From: JAIXWP01 sp964428835
Lineage (GTDB): Bacteria > Bacteroidota > Bacteroidia > Flavobacteriales_D > Sanyastnellaceae
Length of the DNA stretch: 64,000 nt
Direction of reading: 5' to 3'
Assembly (NCBI GenBank): GCA_964428835.1
Contig: CAYRZQ010000018.1
Span: forward strand, 1-64,000
The notes beneath the pieces were generated by a model. The model searched no databases, was not told the origin of the DNA, and saw only the letters and a program-made list of their open reading frames with translations. Both the position numbers and the translations under genes were made by a program. Below are positions 15,982 through 24,498 of the stretch, one piece after another; positions within the stretch are counted from its first letter, which is position 1, and each line of letters starts with the position of its first letter.

Positions 15982-16872
15982 TTATTTACTACGAGGATGC
16001 AACTTAGAATGTATCCCCTTGAGTTTTTCGATGCTGTTATGTGTGTAAACCTGCGTAGCCGCCAAACTGCTATGTCCCAGAAGCTCTTTGATCACATTCA
16101 AATCAGCTCCGTTGTTCAGCATGTGCGTCGCGAAAGTGTGGCGCAATACGTGCGGACTTCGTTTCGATTGGGTGGTTACGGTCGAAAGATATGTTTTTAC
16201 TGTTGAATAAACAAGGGATTTAGAAATTTTTTGACCCTTATCCGAAACAAAGAGCCAGCCCTCTGCAGTGCTGAGTCCTAAATCGTTACGAATATCCATG
16301 TAGCTTTGTACTTGTGCGGTCATGCGCTTTCCAACGGGCACATATCGCATTTTGTTTCTTTTTCCAAGAACCTTTATTTGTTCAAGACCAAAATCAATAT
16401 CTCGATCCCGCAAATTCATCAATTCACTCAATCGTATGCCGGTCTCATAAAACAAACTAATTAGCAATTCATTACGAACGCTAGAAAAAGTATTTCCAGC
16501 TTTTTCAAATGTAATTTGCAACTCTGTTGTTTGACTTTCCTCCAAATATTGAGGCAATCGCTTGGGGATCTTAGGCTTCGCCAGACCCTTCATAGGATTC
16601 TTTTCGATTTCGCCTAACTTTATTAAAAATCGAAACCAAGCATTCAAACTACTGGACTTGCGATGCACTGAAGTGGCACTGTAGCCTTCTTCTATCAAAC
16701 CAGCTAACCACGTGCGAATGATAGAGGCCGAAACTTCACGAGGCTCTATAATGTCATATTGACTCTTACAAAAACTTGAAAACTGTTCCAAATCCAGCTG
16801 ATAGGCCGAAATCGTATGCGGAGAACTCCGCTTTTCACTTGTCAGATATGTTATGAAGACATCAAAATTCAC
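15982..16872 (-). CDS. xerC: Tyrosine recombinase XerC
   Basis: The 296-aa tyrosine recombinase of the XerC/XerD type, which resolves chromosome dimers at dif. It has an N-terminal SAM-like core-binding domain (SPHTISAYQLDLEQF) and a C-terminal catalytic domain with the full set of residues: Arg in ETGIRLSEL, Lys in VLGKRNKMRYVPVG, H-x-x-R in HVLRHTFATHML, His in LLGHSSLA and the nucleophile Tyr in TQVYTHN. The start codon is GTG (complement of 16870-16872), chosen because it gives the family's normal N-terminus. Standing between rpsU and hpf, it is a housekeeping gene and not an integron or phage integrase. Confidence 0.93.
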   Translation of the reverse strand: MNFDVFITYLTSEKRSSPHTISAYQLDLEQFSSFCKSQYDIIEPREVSASIIRTWLAGLIEEGYSATSVHRKSSSLNAWFRFLIKLGEIEKNPMKGLAKPKIPKRLPQYLEESQTTELQITFEKAGNTFSSVRNELLISLFYETGIRLSELMNLRDRDIDFGLEQIKVLGKRNKMRYVPVGKRMTAQVQSYMDIRNDLGLSTAEGWLFVSDKGQKISKSLVYSTVKTYLSTVTTQSKRSPHVLRHTFATHMLNNGADLNVIKELLGHSSLAATQVYTHNSIEKLKGIHSKLHPRSK

Positions 16873-16877
16873 AACAA

Positions 16878-16918
16878 CAAAAAAAGGTAACTCCTTAGCC
16901 GAAACTAAAGAGTTACCT
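16878..16918 (-). terminator. Intrinsic terminator between rpsU and xerC
   Basis: A perfect 9-bp outer stem (AGGTAACTC 16885-16893, GAGTTACCT 16910-16918) has an inner TTAG/CTAA stem. On the minus strand it is followed by seven T. It lies 23 nt past the rpsU stop and only 12 nt before the xerC GTG start, so xerC-hpf expression may depend on read-through. Confidence 0.85.
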
Positions 16919-16940
16919 CAATATTGTAAACAAAGCAATG

Positions 16941-17132
16941 TTATTGCTCGTTCTGCTTCATCTGTGCTACGAAGACAGCGTGCTTGATCTCCTCACGGCG
17001 ACGTACACTCTTCTTTGTGTAGGCTTGACGATTGCGAAGTTCCTTTACAACACCAGTCTTTTCAAACTTCTTCTTGAACTTCTTGAGTGCGCGATCAATG
17101 CTTTCGCCTTCTTTTACAGGTATAATTAACAT
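16941..17132 (-). CDS. rpsU: 30S ribosomal protein S21
   Basis: The 63-aa S21. The N-terminus MLIIPVKEGESIDRALKKFKKKFEKTGVVKELRNRQAYTKKS is the family signature, with a very basic C-terminal region (VRRREEIKHAVFVAQMKQNEQ). S21 sits near the anti-Shine-Dalgarno end of 16S rRNA; in Bacteroidota, S21 together with S18 and S6 is reported to sequester the anti-SD, which fits the general lack of SD sites in this lineage. A good promoter lies just upstream (17158-17187). Confidence 0.96.
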   Translation of the reverse strand: MLIIPVKEGESIDRALKKFKKKFEKTGVVKELRNRQAYTKKSVRRREEIKHAVFVAQMKQNEQ

Positions 17133-17157
17133 TCTTTTCTTTCTTTAAAATGGGGTG

Positions 17158-17187
17158 CAAATATAGAATACTTTTTTAATCAGTCAA
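17158..17187 (-). promoter_or_regulatory. Promoter of rpsU
   Basis: On the minus strand, TTG (17187-17185), a 19-nt spacer and TATATTTG (17165-17158), a perfect match to the Bacteroidota -33/-7 pattern, 25 nt before the rpsU start. It overlaps the 3' end of the upstream acyl-CoA dehydrogenase gene by a couple of bases. Confidence 0.7.
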
Positions 17188-18330
17188 CTATCCTTTCAAA
17201 ATTTCTCTTGAAATTACTAATTTCTGAATTTCAGAGGTACCTTCACCTATTGTACAGAGCTTTGAGTCTCGATAAAACTTCTCTACTGGGAAGTCTTTCG
17301 TGTACCCATAGCCGCCAAATATTTGAACAGCATCTGTTGAAACTTTTACAGCAACTTCAGAAGCATAATACTTGGCCATCGCTCCCTCTTTCGTGACTTT
17401 CTGCTTATTATTTTTTAAATATGCTGCTTGATAGAGTAGGGCTTCGCTTGCTTCTATTTCAACGGCCATATCCGCAAGTTTAAACGCTATTGCCTGGAAG
17501 TTCGCAATGGGTTGTCCAAATTGCTCGCGTTCTTTGGCGTATTTAACGCTCGCTTCGTAGGCGCCTTTGGCAATTCCCATAGCGAGCGCACCGATTGATA
17601 TGCGGCCACCATCAAGGATCTTCATCGCTTGCTTGAAACCGTCGCCGATATTTCCGAGTATTTGACTTTTATGAACGCGGCAATTATCGAATATTAGTTC
17701 TGCCGTTTCTGAAGCGCGCATGCCCAGCTTATTTTCTTTCTTTCCACCACTAAAACCTGGAGTGCCACGCTCAATGATGAAGGCCGTAATACCATTGCTA
17801 TCCAAAAGCTCGCCTGTGCGAACGAGAACCACTGCAACTTCACCGCTAATACCATGGGTAATCCAGTTTTTCGTTCCATTGATTACGTAGTAGTCTCCAT
17901 CTTGAACGGCAACGCATTTCATGCGCATCGCATCGCTACCGGTGTTGGCCTCGGTGAGGCCCCAAGCGCCAATCCACTCGCCAGAAGCGAGCTTCGGTAA
18001 ATACTTTTTCTTTTGTTCTTCGTTTCCGAATTCAAGAATATGATTGGTGCAGAGGCTATTGTGAGCAGCCAGACTGAGTCCGACCGAACCGCAGACTTTC
18101 GCGACCTCTTCAATTACTTTAATGTATTCATTGTAGCCCATACCGCTTCCGCCGTACTCCTGTGGAACGAGCACTCCCATGAGGCCGAGCTCTCCCATTT
18201 TAGTAAAGACATCACGCGGGAATACTTGGGATTCATCCCATTCCATAACGTATGGACGTATTTCCTTCTCTGCAAAATCACGCACCATTTGCGCGATCAT
18301 TTTCTGATTTTCCGTTGGTTCAAAGTTCAT
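17188..18330 (-). CDS. Acyl-CoA dehydrogenase
   Basis: A 380-aa FAD-dependent acyl-CoA dehydrogenase, oxidising acyl-CoA to trans-2-enoyl-CoA and passing electrons to ETF. Family signatures are present: GAWGLTEANTGSDAMRM (the FAD/substrate segment) and QIFGGYGYTKDFPVEKFYRDSK near the C-terminus. The catalytic Glu is in GEGTSEIQ. The length and the GEGTSEIQ position match the short-chain/butyryl-CoA type, so fatty acid or branched-chain amino acid degradation is likely; chain length cannot be fixed from sequence. A TACATTTG-like -7 box lies upstream near 18395. The gene is apparently monocistronic. Confidence 0.93.
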   Translation of the reverse strand: MNFEPTENQKMIAQMVRDFAEKEIRPYVMEWDESQVFPRDVFTKMGELGLMGVLVPQEYGGSGMGYNEYIKVIEEVAKVCGSVGLSLAAHNSLCTNHILEFGNEEQKKKYLPKLASGEWIGAWGLTEANTGSDAMRMKCVAVQDGDYYVINGTKNWITHGISGEVAVVLVRTGELLDSNGITAFIIERGTPGFSGGKKENKLGMRASETAELIFDNCRVHKSQILGNIGDGFKQAMKILDGGRISIGALAMGIAKGAYEASVKYAKEREQFGQPIANFQAIAFKLADMAVEIEASEALLYQAAYLKNNKQKVTKEGAMAKYYASEVAVKVSTDAVQIFGGYGYTKDFPVEKFYRDSKLCTIGEGTSEIQKLVISREILKG

Positions 18331-18435
18331 TGCTTTGTATATGATTTTTCAATAAAAAACGACATTTTGAATTGAATGTTCGTTTGGGCGGCAAATGTAA
18401 TGATAGATGAGACTTAGCACCTTTAAGATTTGGTG

Positions 18436-18969
18436 TTAAGAATTCAAAAGCGTATAAATCCTGATATTATCGGATTCTATGAGTTTTCTGCCATTGAGCG
18501 GTGTTATCTCACTAATAAATGAGTATCCAATTACCTCTGCTCCCGCCATTGCAACAAGTTTTGCAGCTGCTGCAGCGGTACCCCCCGTGGCCAAAACATC
18601 ATCATGAATCAAGACCTTTTGTCCTGGCTTTAGGGCGTCCTTATGCATTTCAATTACCGCTTCGCCATACTCCAATGCATAACTTACTGAATGCGCTTCC
18701 CGTGGCAACTTTCCTTTTTTTCTCACCAAAATAAATGGAATGTCTAATGCCATCGCCAACGGCAAGCCGAAGAGAAATCCCCGACTTTCCATTCCCAACA
18801 CAGCGTCGATTTTTAGCCCTCGAAACTCCGAACGCATCGACTCTAAAATTTCTTTACACAACTCTGGATCTTGAAATATTGGCGTTATATCTTTATAGAA
18901 AATACCAGCCTTAGGAAAGTCAGGTACTACTACGATTGTGTTCTTTATCTTGTCTTCTAATGATTGCAT
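18436..18969 (-). CDS. apt: Adenine phosphoribosyltransferase
   Basis: A 177-aa purine salvage enzyme making AMP from adenine and PRPP. The PRPP-binding motif VLIHDDVLATGGTAAAAAKLV (about residues 115-135) and the N-terminal VPDFPKAGIFYKDITPIFQDP motif are diagnostic. I chose the start MQSLEDK at 18969 over one 45 nt upstream because homologues begin there and because a TACTTTTG -7 box (18994-18987) lies inside the longer version. The upstream helix-hairpin-helix gene ends 35 nt away on the same strand. Confidence 0.95.
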   Translation of the reverse strand: MQSLEDKIKNTIVVVPDFPKAGIFYKDITPIFQDPELCKEILESMRSEFRGLKIDAVLGMESRGFLFGLPLAMALDIPFILVRKKGKLPREAHSVSYALEYGEAVIEMHKDALKPGQKVLIHDDVLATGGTAAAAAKLVAMAGAEVIGYSFISEITPLNGRKLIESDNIRIYTLLNS

Positions 18970-18986
18970 ATACTTGTGATATGCTA

Positions 18987-18994
18987 CAAAAGTA
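18987..18994 (-). promoter_or_regulatory. Predicted -7 box for apt
   Basis: TACTTTTG on the minus strand (complement of CAAAAGTA) matches TAnnTTTG and lies 18 nt upstream of the chosen apt start. No convincing TTG/TTTG box is seen at the right distance, so this is a weak call. Confidence 0.45.
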
Positions 18995-19003
18995 AGCAAG
19001 CTT

Positions 19004-19699
19004 TCAATCATCATTAAATTTTAGATAATCGCACAATTGACTGATCTCTTCTTCAGACCAAATGCGCATTTTCAGCAAATCATCACATGACTTTAAAGCA
19101 CCATGCTTTTGAAGATAAGCATGAATGATTTTAGCCTTTTTCCAACCAATATAGGGATGCTTTCCCATCAGGGAATCAGTGGCATTATTAATATTTATAC
19201 GTCTAATGTTTTCGCCAAAGCAGCAGGTATGAAGCAAAACACTATCACAAATTTCACTTTTCAAATTATAGGTTTCGCGCACTTGAGAAGTATCGACAAA
19301 GCCTCCCAATGCGTCCCGGTATTTCAATATTTTTCTCGCCGAATATGCTCCTACTCCTCGAATAAGTGAGAGGGTAGTGGTGTCTACTTCATTGATGGGC
19401 AAATTCAATTTTCTCCATCGATTTTCGCGACTTTTATTCTGATCAAAGCGCTCATTAATGAAGTTGTTTCTGCGATTGGATGGTTCAAAGCGATGCACAA
19501 ATTCATAGTCCTTAGTAGGTTTTTCCGTGCTATCACCAAAGTAATGCACGATGTCAATCTGAATCGGCTCTTTCTTGAAAAAAAATGGCAACAACCATTG
19601 GACCGTTCCGACTATCACAACCATCACTACCAAGAAGAGAATGCCATTTTTTTCTTTTCTGGAAAAAGTCAAAAGGTCTTTGAATGTCTCTTTATTCAT
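19004..19699 (-). CDS. Membrane-anchored helix-hairpin-helix (ComEA-like) protein
   Basis: A 231-aa protein with one N-terminal transmembrane helix (GILFLVVMVVIVGTVQWLLPFFF, residues 19-41), a charged linker rich in Arg and Asn, and two helix-hairpin-helix DNA-binding units. The first (about residues 103-135) contains EVDTTTLSLIRGVGAYSARKIL, the second (about 170-200) ININNATDSLMG...IGWKKAKII. This resembles ComEA, the periplasmic DNA receptor of natural transformation, but with HhH units in tandem as in many Bacteroidota proteins. A role in DNA uptake is inferred from the fold only; no other competence gene is nearby. It is followed by apt. Confidence 0.8.
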   Translation of the reverse strand: MNKETFKDLLTFSRKEKNGILFLVVMVVIVGTVQWLLPFFFKKEPIQIDIVHYFGDSTEKPTKDYEFVHRFEPSNRRNNFINERFDQNKSRENRWRKLNLPINEVDTTTLSLIRGVGAYSARKILKYRDALGGFVDTSQVRETYNLKSEICDSVLLHTCCFGENIRRININNATDSLMGKHPYIGWKKAKIIHAYLQKHGALKSCDDLLKMRIWSEEEISQLCDYLKFNDD

Positions 19700-19759
19700 G
19701 CAGCGAAACTATACACCACATGCGTTATTGCGACCGTATAAATTATGGAATATTATGCC

Positions 19760-21565
19760 TTATTTATGTCTTGATATGACGCCACTTTTTACTCTAGATA
19801 AATAGGATTGCATATCGGCTCTGACTTCGCTGCTCATGATGAGAAGGCCAATGATATTCGGAAATGCCATGGCCAAAATCATCATATCTGAAAAGTCCAT
19901 AACTGCGCCCTTACCACTGGAGGCTCCGACCAGCGTGCAGAGTAAAAAGATAATTTTGAATGTAAGTTCACTCTTTTTGCCTTCTCCAACCAGATAGGTC
20001 CATGATTTCAAACCATAGTACGACCAGCTAATCATAGTGCTAAACGCGAAGAGAAATATGGCAATAGTCAATAAATAATCAAAGCCTGCAAACTGCGATT
20101 TGAAAGCGGCATTGGTGAGCGCAACGCCATCCAGTCCTTGCGGATCCTGAGCGAATCCGGTGAATATTAGAACCAGTGCAGTCATTGTGCAAATGACGAC
20201 AGTGTCTATAAATGGTTCCAGTAATGACACAATTCCTTCGCTTACTGGTTCGTCTGTTTTTGATGCACTATGGGCGATGGAAGCGCTTCCAACGCCAGCT
20301 TCATTGCTAAATGCTGCTCTGCGCAGCCCCATGATAAGTACCCCCAGAAAACCACCTTTGGCTGCGTCAGCATTAAATGCGCCATTAAAAATTTGCGAAA
20401 ATGCCGTCCCAATAAAATCGTAATGCATTCCTATGATGACAAGAGCTACACTCACATAAAGAATTACCATTAGCGGTACAATCTTGTCGGTCACCTTAGC
20501 GATAGATTTGATTCCACCAACAATTACCAAACCCGTCATCACCGCGAGAATAGCACCAACAAGCAAGCTATGATTGGAAAGCGAAGGGAATACAGTAGAT
20601 AATTGCAAAAATGTTTGGTTGGCTTGGTACATATTTCCGCCACCAATGCTGCCTCCAACACATAGAATCGCGAATATCACTGCTAAAACCTTTCCAAGCT
20701 TTCCTAATTTTCTCTTTTGAAGTCCCTTGCTCAAATAATACATCGGACCGCCGCTGATACTTCCATCTGAATTGATGTTTCTGTATTTAACGGCAAGAGT
20801 GCATTCTACAAATTTGCTCGACATTCCGAGCAAACCTGCGGTAATCATCCAAAAAGTGGCGCCCGGCCCGCCCACAGCCATGGCAGTGGCAACACCCGCA
20901 ATATTTCCCATTCCTACAGTACCAGATAGAGCAGTGGCGAGTGCCTGAAAATGTGATACTTCACCTTTATCTTCAGGTTTATCGAATCGACCTCGTATCA
21001 AATCAATTGAATGCTTGAAGCCCCTCACATTGACGAAGCCCATTTTTATGGTGAAAAAAATCGCTCCGAGCATGAGCCAAACTACCACTAATGGAATGCT
21101 GATCTTCTTTTCATCGCCATTCGGATGCAGCACAGGTTGGCCACTTTCATCGATTATTCGAGGATCGTATAGTCCCAAGGCTGCGAAAGGGTCACTAAAT
21201 AGGGCAATGCTCACCCATTCAACAAAAGGTGTGAATATAGAATTCACTTTTTCTTGGCCGCTTGATGGAGCAATTTCAAAACGCTGCACATAGACTTGTC
21301 CAGCGGCGTCAGTCACTTCAACATTATAAGTTTTTCCTTCTTCGAATCCTCCAGCTTCTGTTGCACCAAGTGAAACATCTTGTTTTGACCATTTTATCTT
21401 GATTGGAACGAAACCATTGTCCTTGAACAGAATACTAGCTTTCCCATCTTTGATCTCTGCACTTGGATTCTCAGTGATTATTTCAAAGTTGGTAGCGAAT
21501 AAATGATTCGAAAAGACAAGCAGAAAAGCTAATATGCTGGTTTTTGGAAGGTTAAAAAATCTCAT
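19760..21565 (-). CDS. Alanine/glycine:cation symporter (AGCS) with N-terminal extracytoplasmic domain
   Basis: A 601-aa sodium- or proton-coupled amino acid symporter. The AGCS core (from about residue 145) has about ten membrane helices with family motifs: FQALATALSGTVGMGNIAGVATA, GGPGATFWMI, FVECTLAVKYR, and GLRRAAFSNEAGVGSASIAHSA. Ahead of it are a signal peptide (MRFFNLPKTSILAFLLVFSNHLFA) and an about 90-residue beta-rich extracytoplasmic domain, which canonical AGCS members lack. The start at 21565 is preferred over one 18 nt upstream because it begins the signal peptide. It is divergent from dnaX, with about 95 bp between. Confidence 0.9.
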   Translation of the reverse strand: MRFFNLPKTSILAFLLVFSNHLFATNFEIITENPSAEIKDGKASILFKDNGFVPIKIKWSKQDVSLGATEAGGFEEGKTYNVEVTDAAGQVYVQRFEIAPSSGQEKVNSIFTPFVEWVSIALFSDPFAALGLYDPRIIDESGQPVLHPNGDEKKISIPLVVVWLMLGAIFFTIKMGFVNVRGFKHSIDLIRGRFDKPEDKGEVSHFQALATALSGTVGMGNIAGVATAMAVGGPGATFWMITAGLLGMSSKFVECTLAVKYRNINSDGSISGGPMYYLSKGLQKRKLGKLGKVLAVIFAILCVGGSIGGGNMYQANQTFLQLSTVFPSLSNHSLLVGAILAVMTGLVIVGGIKSIAKVTDKIVPLMVILYVSVALVIIGMHYDFIGTAFSQIFNGAFNADAAKGGFLGVLIMGLRRAAFSNEAGVGSASIAHSASKTDEPVSEGIVSLLEPFIDTVVICTMTALVLIFTGFAQDPQGLDGVALTNAAFKSQFAGFDYLLTIAIFLFAFSTMISWSYYGLKSWTYLVGEGKKSELTFKIIFLLCTLVGASSGKGAVMDFSDMMILAMAFPNIIGLLIMSSEVRADMQSYLSRVKSGVISRHK

Positions 21566-21622
21566 AGGCGCAAATAAAAGCATCTTCGCATAATTGTGTA
21601 TATCGTGTGAATATTCTGTTAA

Positions 21623-21652
21623 TTGTTATTTATCCACAAACTCGCATCTTTG
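21623..21652 (+). promoter_or_regulatory. Promoter of dnaX
   Basis: TTG (21623-21625), a 19-nt spacer and CATCTTTG (21645-21652), one mismatch from TAnnTTTG. The box ends only 7 nt before the chosen ATG at 21660, so the mRNA would be leaderless or nearly so. Confidence 0.5.
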
Positions 21653-21659
21653 CGGCGTT

Positions 21660-23383
21660 ATGGCAGAGAATTTCATTGTTTCAGCGCGTAAGTACAGACC
21701 CGACACTTGGGATACAGTGGTGGGGCAGAAGCATATTACTTCGACGCTTCAGAATGCCATCAACAACAATCAAATCGCTCAGGCATACTTGTTTACCGGT
21801 CCAAGAGGGGTTGGGAAAACAACGTGTGCGCGTATCTTTTCGAAGGCCGTCAATGGTCAAATTGATCAAGACATTCAGGATTTACAGTTTAATATTTTTG
21901 AACTGGATGCGGCCTCCAACAACTCTGTAGATGATATCCGTGTCATCGTTGATTCCGTTCGTATACCTCCGCAAGCCGGAAAGTACAAGGTGTACATCAT
22001 CGACGAGGTTCACATGTTGTCTCAAGCAGCTTTCAATGCTTTTCTTAAAACATTGGAAGAGCCGCCAGCGCATGCGATTTTCATCTTAGCAACAACAGAG
22101 AAACACAAGATTTTACCTACGATTCTCAGCCGATGTCAAATATTTGACTTCAACAGAATCAAGGTAAAGGACATGACCGAACACCTTGCGTCAATCGCCG
22201 CAAAGGAAGGTGTCACCGCTGAGCCAGATGCGCTGCACGTTATTGCCCAAAAGGCAGATGGTGCTATGCGTGATGCGCTTTCCATCTTTGATCAGGTAGT
22301 TGCGTTTTGTGGTAGAAATCTGACTTATCAAAGTGTAATTCAAAACCTTAATGTTTTGGATTATGAATATTATTTCCGACTCACAGACTTTATCTTAAAA
22401 GAAGATATCCCTGGTGCTCTGATGCTGTTCAATGAAGTGTTGAACAAAGGATTCGATGGACATCATTTCATTACAGGTCTTGGTTCGCACTTTAGAAACC
22501 TCATGGTTTGTAAGGATCCCATTACGCTTCAACTATTAGAAGTGAGTGAAAATGTGGCTGCAAAGTATGGTCAGCAAGCCCAAGAGACAGACATTCGCCT
22601 TTTGATTAAGTCAATGGAGCTGGTGAATGAATGTGATACTCAATACAGAACGAGTAAACATCCTCGACTACTCGTGGAACTCACCTTAATGCAAGCTTGC
22701 AGTATTCTCTACAATCAAAGAGAAGGTGAAAAAAAAAAATAAAAATTAAACCGTTCCGCTCTGCGGAAACTTCTCCGAATCTTCAAACTGCTCCCGTGAA
22801 ACCCGCACCAGTGGCGACAGCCAATGTTGCTAATCCTACTATGGTGGTTAAAGAAACAGTGGCTTCAAGCATCAAGCCTTCTGCGGAGAACAGAGCGAAA
22901 ATCTTTAGCAGTCCCGATTTTATTTCTATCAAACAACTCACCAGCACCGCTAAAGCAGCTGTCGAATCAGTGACACAGGCTATCGCCGAAACACAGCAGG
23001 AGGAACGATTAAGAGAGTTTAATCAACAAGAGTTTGAAGAAGCGTGGAAAGATTTCACTGTAAAAAAGCTTGCGACAAACGCCTTGGCACAAAGTGCGTT
23101 TCAAGTGGCACTGCTCAAGCTCAATGAAGATTATTCTGTGGAGGTTTCTTTCCCAAGTACCACTCAGGAATATTATTTTAACGACTTAAAAAGTCAACTC
23201 GCTGAGTTTTTGAAGAATGAATACCGCATGAATGGCATCACCTACAAAGTGATGGTTCAACGCAGCGACGAAGTGAGAATGACCTCAGTCATGAGTGAAA
23301 AGGATAAATTTGAAGCAATGCGCGAAAAGAATCCTGCTCTGGAAGAATTGCGCAGAAAATTCAATCTGGAAATTCCTTTTTAA
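21660..23383 (+). CDS. dnaX: DNA polymerase III subunits gamma and tau (frameshifted gene)
   Basis: The clamp-loader ATPase. The start MAENFIVSARKYRP at 21660 is the family N-terminus. Walker A GPRGVGKT is at residues 47-54, Walker B DEVH at 115-118, the conserved DAASNN segment at 83-88 and sensor SRC in ILSRCQIFDF. The four-Cys zinc module usual between Walker A and DAASNN is absent, as I recall for flavobacterial DnaX. The zero frame stops at TAA 22740-22742, giving a 360-aa gamma-like protein. The -1 frame is open from 22730 to 23380 and encodes the Pro-rich linker and the C-terminal tau domain, giving about 574 aa. The switch must occur on the A11 run 22729-22739. Tau's C-terminus binds the polymerase core and DnaB in other bacteria. 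Confidence 0.9.
22727..22768 (+). promoter_or_regulatory. dnaX slippery A11 run plus hairpin (programmed frameshift/slippage site)
   Basis: Eleven A at 22729-22739 are followed at once by the zero-frame TAA (22740-22742). The -1 frame is closed by TGA at 22727-22729, so the shift window is exactly the A run. Fourteen nt downstream a perfect 6-bp hairpin (TTCCGC 22754-22759, TCT loop, GCGGAA 22763-22768) could stimulate frameshifting. E. coli dnaX uses A AAA AAG plus a hairpin; Thermus dnaX uses transcript slippage on an A run. Which applies here is unknown, and a homopolymer sequencing error is the competing explanation. Confidence 0.7.
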
Positions 23384-24498
23384 GACTTAGAAGCGAACTC
23401 GAGAATTTCTTTCGAAAAATTATCCCAACTCAATTTCACTTTTAAATAGCTCATGTGTTGCGCCCAGTGATTTTTTGGAAAAGAAAAGAACTTTTCAATG
23501 CCCGACACTATTGCAGCAGTCTCTGGTTGAGGAACAATGATTCCTGTCTTTTCATCCGCAATTATTTCTTTCAATCCTCCTACATCCGTTGCAATGATTG
23601 GAATTTCGAAGTGAAAGGCTATGGCAGAAATACCACTTTGAGTGGCTGTTTTATAGGGCAGAACCACCGCATCGGAAGCTCCAAAAAGCACAGGCACTTC
23701 ATGGTCAGCGATGTATCCTACTTTTAAATAAACCGAATGTTTGTTCGGTAGTTGATCAATTTGATTTTGATAGCTATCAAAACTACCATAGGATTCTCCG
23801 GCAATAATGAGTTGATATTCATCGCCTAATTTACCGAAGGCATCAATCAATAAATCAAGTCCTTTATAGTCGCGAATAAATCCGAAGAAGAGAAGGGTCT
23901 TCTTGTGAGGACTGAGCCCAAGCTTTTCAATGGCTTGTTGTCGTGGCATCAACGCTCCAAAATGATCGTATAACGGATGCTCTTTCAACAATATACGCGC
24001 ATCAGGTTTGAGTGATAATATATCTTGTCGCACACTGTCGCTCATTGCGACGAACATGTCGTTTCGATTTAAAAAATATTTGGCAAATGCTTTATCAAAA
24101 AACTTTCGCTCGTGAGGAATTGCATTATCTACAATCGTCATCACCTTGGTGCCTTTGGATTGAAGGCTGCCAGCCACGTATCCGAGGCAGGGTGCCATGT
24201 AAGACATCCAGTATTTCATTACCAACAAATCGGGTTTCTCCGCAGCTATTTTCGAGGCCGTTGACATCCAATTAAATGGATTCACTGAATCGAGCACACG
24301 AACGGAAGGGATGGCATCTGCGATATCATCCTCAGAAACCATCTGTGTTTTGCCAGGAAATAAAATCTCAGGGTATTGGCGTGTGAATGTATAGGCTGTC
24401 ACATTGTGTTCCTTTTCCATCGCTCTGTAAAGAGAGCCATTGAATTGGGCAATGCCACCTCTAAATGGATAGAAGGTTGATAGATAAGCTATTTTCAT
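23380..24498 (-). CDS. Glycosyltransferase family 4
   Basis: A 372-aa GT-B fold glycosyltransferase of the GT4 type. The N-terminus MKIAYLSTFYPFRGGIAQFNGSLYRAM is a typical acceptor-domain start with the glycine-rich loop. The C-terminal nucleotide-sugar domain contains LLFFGFIRDYKGLDLLIDAF, then VLPYKTATQSGISAIAFHFEIPIIATDVGGLKEII, which includes the GT4 E-x7-E-like region. It probably acts in cell-surface glycan or lipopolysaccharide synthesis. Its start overlaps the stop of the upstream GT9 gene by 4 nt (ATGA type), so the two are translationally coupled. Its stop overlaps the converging dnaX stop region by 4 nt. Confidence 0.9.
   Translation of the reverse strand: MKIAYLSTFYPFRGGIAQFNGSLYRAMEKEHNVTAYTFTRQYPEILFPGKTQMVSEDDIADAIPSVRVLDSVNPFNWMSTASKIAAEKPDLLVMKYWMSYMAPCLGYVAGSLQSKGTKVMTIVDNAIPHERKFFDKAFAKYFLNRNDMFVAMSDSVRQDILSLKPDARILLKEHPLYDHFGALMPRQQAIEKLGLSPHKKTLLFFGFIRDYKGLDLLIDAFGKLGDEYQLIIAGESYGSFDSYQNQIDQLPNKHSVYLKVGYIADHEVPVLFGASDAVVLPYKTATQSGISAIAFHFEIPIIATDVGGLKEIIADEKTGIIVPQPETAAIVSGIEKFFSFPKNHWAQHMSYLKVKLSWDNFSKEILEFASKS

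Noticed and set aside
15982..16872. Integrase of a mobile element inserted near a tRNA cluster
   Set aside because: The sequence is standard XerC between rpsU and hpf; no att repeats or cargo genes are present, and all tRNAs are intact.
22796..23383. Separate 195-aa gene starting at GTG downstream of dnaX
   Set aside because: The frame is open back to the A11 run and encodes the tau C-terminal domain, so it is the second part of dnaX and not an independent gene.
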